Of a DNA stretch of 8,874 nucleotides, positions 6,947 through 8,874 are shown in pieces. The position numbers were made by a program, and so were the translations under genes. Under the pieces are notes generated by a model, which ran no database searches, was not told the DNA's origin, and saw nothing but the letters and a program-made list of their open reading frames with translations. Source of the stretch: Chitinophagaceae bacterium (GTDB taxonomy: Bacteria > Bacteroidota > Bacteroidia > Chitinophagales > Chitinophagaceae); assembly GCA_003167015.1 (NCBI GenBank), contig PMUF01000502.1, positions 1-8,874 of the forward strand. Reading direction: 5' to 3'. How positions within the stretch are numbered: position 1 is the first letter of the stretch; every line of letters starts with the position of its first letter.

Positions 6947-8874
6947 ATGAGGATCTGGCCGTTTGTACTCGCATACTTCCCGGTGATCGTCACAACAGCA
7001 CAACGGCCGCCAAAAATTAAACAACCCGTAGACTATGTCAATCCGTTCATCGGCGCCAGCACGAATGCGGAAAAAGCCGGCGTCAGCCATGGCCTGGGCA
7101 AGACCTTCCCCGGCGCCGCGACGCCCTTCGGCATGGTGCAGGTGAGCCCCAATACGATCACCGGCGGCGACAACGGCTCGGGCTATAGCTATGAACATAC
7201 GAGCATAGAAGGATTTGCCTTCACGCAGCTCAGCGGCGTCGGCTGGTATGGCGACCTCGGCAATTTTCTGGTGATGCCCACCACCGGTCCGCTGCATACG
7301 AGTGCGGGGACGACCGCCGAGGGTTACCGTTCGGCCTACGACAAGTCCACCGAAAAAGCCAGCGCCGGCTACTATTCCGTATTCCTGACCAAATACCAGG
7401 TAAAGGCCGAATGCACGGCGGCGCCACACAGCGGCATGCTGCGCTTTACCTATGAAAAAGGCGGCCCCGCCCGCATTCAGATCGACCTGGCCCGCAGAGT
7501 AGGCGGGACGAGCACCTTGCAGGAAGTACATATCGTGGACGACCACTCCATTGAAGGCTGGATGCAATGCACTCCGGAAGGCGGCGGCTGGGGTGACGGC
7601 GACGGGCATGTGTCCTATACGGTATATTTCCGCGCTGAGTTCAGCAAACCTTTAAAAGACTATGGCGTCTGGTCGGCCGCTATTCCTGATAACTGGACAC
7701 GCAAACGCGAAGATGTGGAAAGCTCCCGTTATCAGCAATGTATCGCTGCCGCCGCCGTCACCAGGAATGCCCGCGACCTGCGAGGCAAACATCTGGGATT
7801 CTTTACTGAGTTCGATACTCACCCGGGAGAACAGGTAACCATGAAAGCGGGTATCTCCTTCGTGGACATCGAAGGCGCCCGCAATAATCTCCACAGCGAG
7901 ATCCCCGGCTGGGATTTCGACGCCATCCACCAGCAAACTATCGCCAGATGGTCCCGCGCCCTGGACAAGATCAGGGTCACCGGCGGCACGGAAGAAGAAA
8001 GAACAGTGTTCTATACGGCGCTCTATCATACCCTCCTCGACCCCCGCGTGCTGACCGACGTGGATGGCCGATATCCCGGCGGCGATGGTCAGGTCCACCC
8101 ACGGGCCGCATATACCAGGCGGACCGTCTTCAGCGGGTGGGATGTATATAGAAGCCAGATGCCGCTGCAAACGATCATCAATCCTTCGATAGTCAATGAT
8201 ATGATCCGGTCCCTGATCGACCTTGCCGGCGAAAGCGGGCGGCAATACCTCGAACGCTGGGAGCTGATGAATGCCTACTCCGGCTGTATGATCGGCAATC
8301 CCGCCGTGATCATGATCGCCGACGCCTATGCGAAAGGCATCCGGGATTTTGATCTGAACCTGGCCTACCGCTATTCGGTGAATACCTGCGAACGCTATGG
8401 CAATGGCGACCGCGGCTGGGCCTATATATGTGATCCGGATGACCACAGCGGGACGTCCTATGGCTCCGCGCCGTTCGTGATTTCGAATACGCTGGAAGAC
8501 GGCTTCTCCGAATGGTGCCTCTCGCGTCTCGCCGCCGCACTGAATCATCCGGAAGACTCTGCCCGCTATGCCACCCGCGCCGAAAGCTATCGGAATATCT
8601 TCGATACGACTGTCGGCTGGTTCCGGCCCCGCAGGGCGGACGGATCATGGCAGCCATGGCCCCGCGAAGGCCGCCTCAAGCAACTTTATGGTACCGTGGA
8701 AAGCAGCCCTTACCAGCAAGGCTGGTTCGTGCCTCACGATATCCCCGGCATGGTGGCGCTGATGGGCGGCAGGGAAAAAGTGATCGCCGACCTCTGCGAC
8801 ATGTTCCAAAAGACCCACAATGACATGTTATGGAATGACTATTATAACCACGCCAACGAACCGGTGCACCACAT
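6947..8874 (+). CDS. GH92 family exo-alpha-mannosidase, secreted, 3'-truncated
   Basis: First 642 residues of a glycoside hydrolase family 92 enzyme; characterised members are Ca2+-dependent inverting exo-alpha-mannosidases. ATG 6947 opens the signal peptide MRIWPFVLAYFPVIVTTAQ, likely cut after TTA (Ala18). There is no lipobox, so the periplasm is expected. An in-frame TGA at 6932 limits the start; TTG 6941 is a weaker option. The N-terminal beta-sandwich domain (about 28-310) carries VDYVNPFIG (28-36), TFPGAATPFGM (53-63) and GYSYEHTSIEGFAF. The (alpha/alpha)6-barrel domain follows, with FYTALYHTLLDP (from 355), SGWDVYRSQ (396-404), ERWELMNAYSGCMIGNPA (436-453), VESSPYQQGWFVPHD (584-598) and NHANEPVHH (634-642). 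Glu585 aligns with the Glu regarded as the catalytic acid; the NEP motif is near the Ca2+/substrate site. The usual catalytic-base motif lies past the edge, about 100 or more residues being absent. It lies 29 bases after SusC-2, so is probably co-transcribed. Alpha-mannoside linkage preference cannot be assigned. Confidence 0.96.
   Translation, partial: MRIWPFVLAYFPVIVTTAQRPPKIKQPVDYVNPFIGASTNAEKAGVSHGLGKTFPGAATPFGMVQVSPNTITGGDNGSGYSYEHTSIEGFAFTQLSGVGWYGDLGNFLVMPTTGPLHTSAGTTAEGYRSAYDKSTEKASAGYYSVFLTKYQVKAECTAAPHSGMLRFTYEKGGPARIQIDLARRVGGTSTLQEVHIVDDHSIEGWMQCTPEGGGWGDGDGHVSYTVYFRAEFSKPLKDYGVWSAAIPDNWTRKREDVESSRYQQCIAAAAVTRNARDLRGKHLGFFTEFDTHPGEQVTMKAGISFVDIEGARNNLHSEIPGWDFDAIHQQTIARWSRALDKIRVTGGTEEERTVFYTALYHTLLDPRVLTDVDGRYPGGDGQVHPRAAYTRRTVFSGWDVYRSQMPLQTIINPSIVNDMIRSLIDLAGESGRQYLERWELMNAYSGCMIGNPAVIMIADAYAKGIRDFDLNLAYRYSVNTCERYGNGDRGWAYICDPDDHSGTSYGSAPFVISNTLEDGFSEWCLSRLAAALNHPEDSARYATRAESYRNIFDTTVGWFRPRRADGSWQPWPREGRLKQLYGTVESSPYQQGWFVPHDIPGMVALMGGREKVIADLCDMFQKTHNDMLWNDYYNHANEPVHH

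Noticed and set aside
6931..7020. Thirty-codon plus-strand frame (ATG 6931, TAA 7018-7020) overlapping the start of GH92 in another frame; possible leader peptide or alternative start.
   Set aside because: The GH92 frame has its own ATG at 6947 with a proper signal peptide, and an in-frame TGA at 6932 separates it from ATG 6931. The short product shows no leader-peptide or signal-like features, so chance is the simplest explanation.
6878..7609. Minus-strand open frame of 243 codons spanning the SusC-2/GH92 junction.
   Set aside because: It overlaps the signal peptide and N-terminal domain of GH92 and the end of SusC-2, both solid genes. Its translation has no family motif.
6947..8874. Higher G+C in the GH92 gene as a sign of separate origin by transfer.
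   Set aside because: Lines counted by eye range from about 47 to 72% in GH92 and 43 to 58% in SusC-2. The ranges overlap, so the difference is too small and uneven to argue for transfer.

Overview
The window is a stretch of a polysaccharide/glycan utilisation locus (PUL) from a member of the Bacteroidota. SusC-like TonB-dependent transporters paired with a SusD-like surface lipoprotein occur almost only in this phylum. Start regions with no recognisable Shine-Dalgarno sequence also fit. Base composition is roughly 50-58% G+C in lines counted by eye, which is high for the phylum. A soil or plant-associated lineage such as the Chitinophagaceae is a reasonable guess, but nothing here fixes family or genus.

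All four genes are on the + strand and tightly packed. (1) Positions 1-2000 hold the C-terminal two thirds of a SusC-like transporter (SusC-1), cut by the left edge. (2) Ten bases later, 2011-3765 encodes a complete SusD-like lipoprotein. (3) Thirty-five bases later, 3801-6917 encodes a second, complete SusC-like transporter (SusC-2, 1038 aa), a clear but old paralogue of SusC-1. (4) Twenty-nine bases later, 6947 to the right edge encodes 642 residues of a secreted family GH92 alpha-mannosidase, cut at its C-terminus. No terminator or promoter is evident between the genes, so they are probably one transcription unit. No gene-free stretch exceeds 35 bases.

Likely working model (inference): SusD on the cell surface captures a mannose-containing glycan, and one or both SusC barrels import it using TonB energy. 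The Sec-exported GH92 enzyme then trims alpha-linked mannose in the periplasm. The GH92 points to alpha-mannosides (N-glycans, yeast-type mannan or similar) as substrate.

The one unusual point of layout is the order SusC-SusD-SusC-GH92: the second SusC is followed directly by the enzyme and not by its own SusD. Otherwise this is a recognisable PUL segment, and I see no evidence of a wholly new kind of system. No RNA genes, CRISPR arrays, insertion sequences or attachment sites were found.
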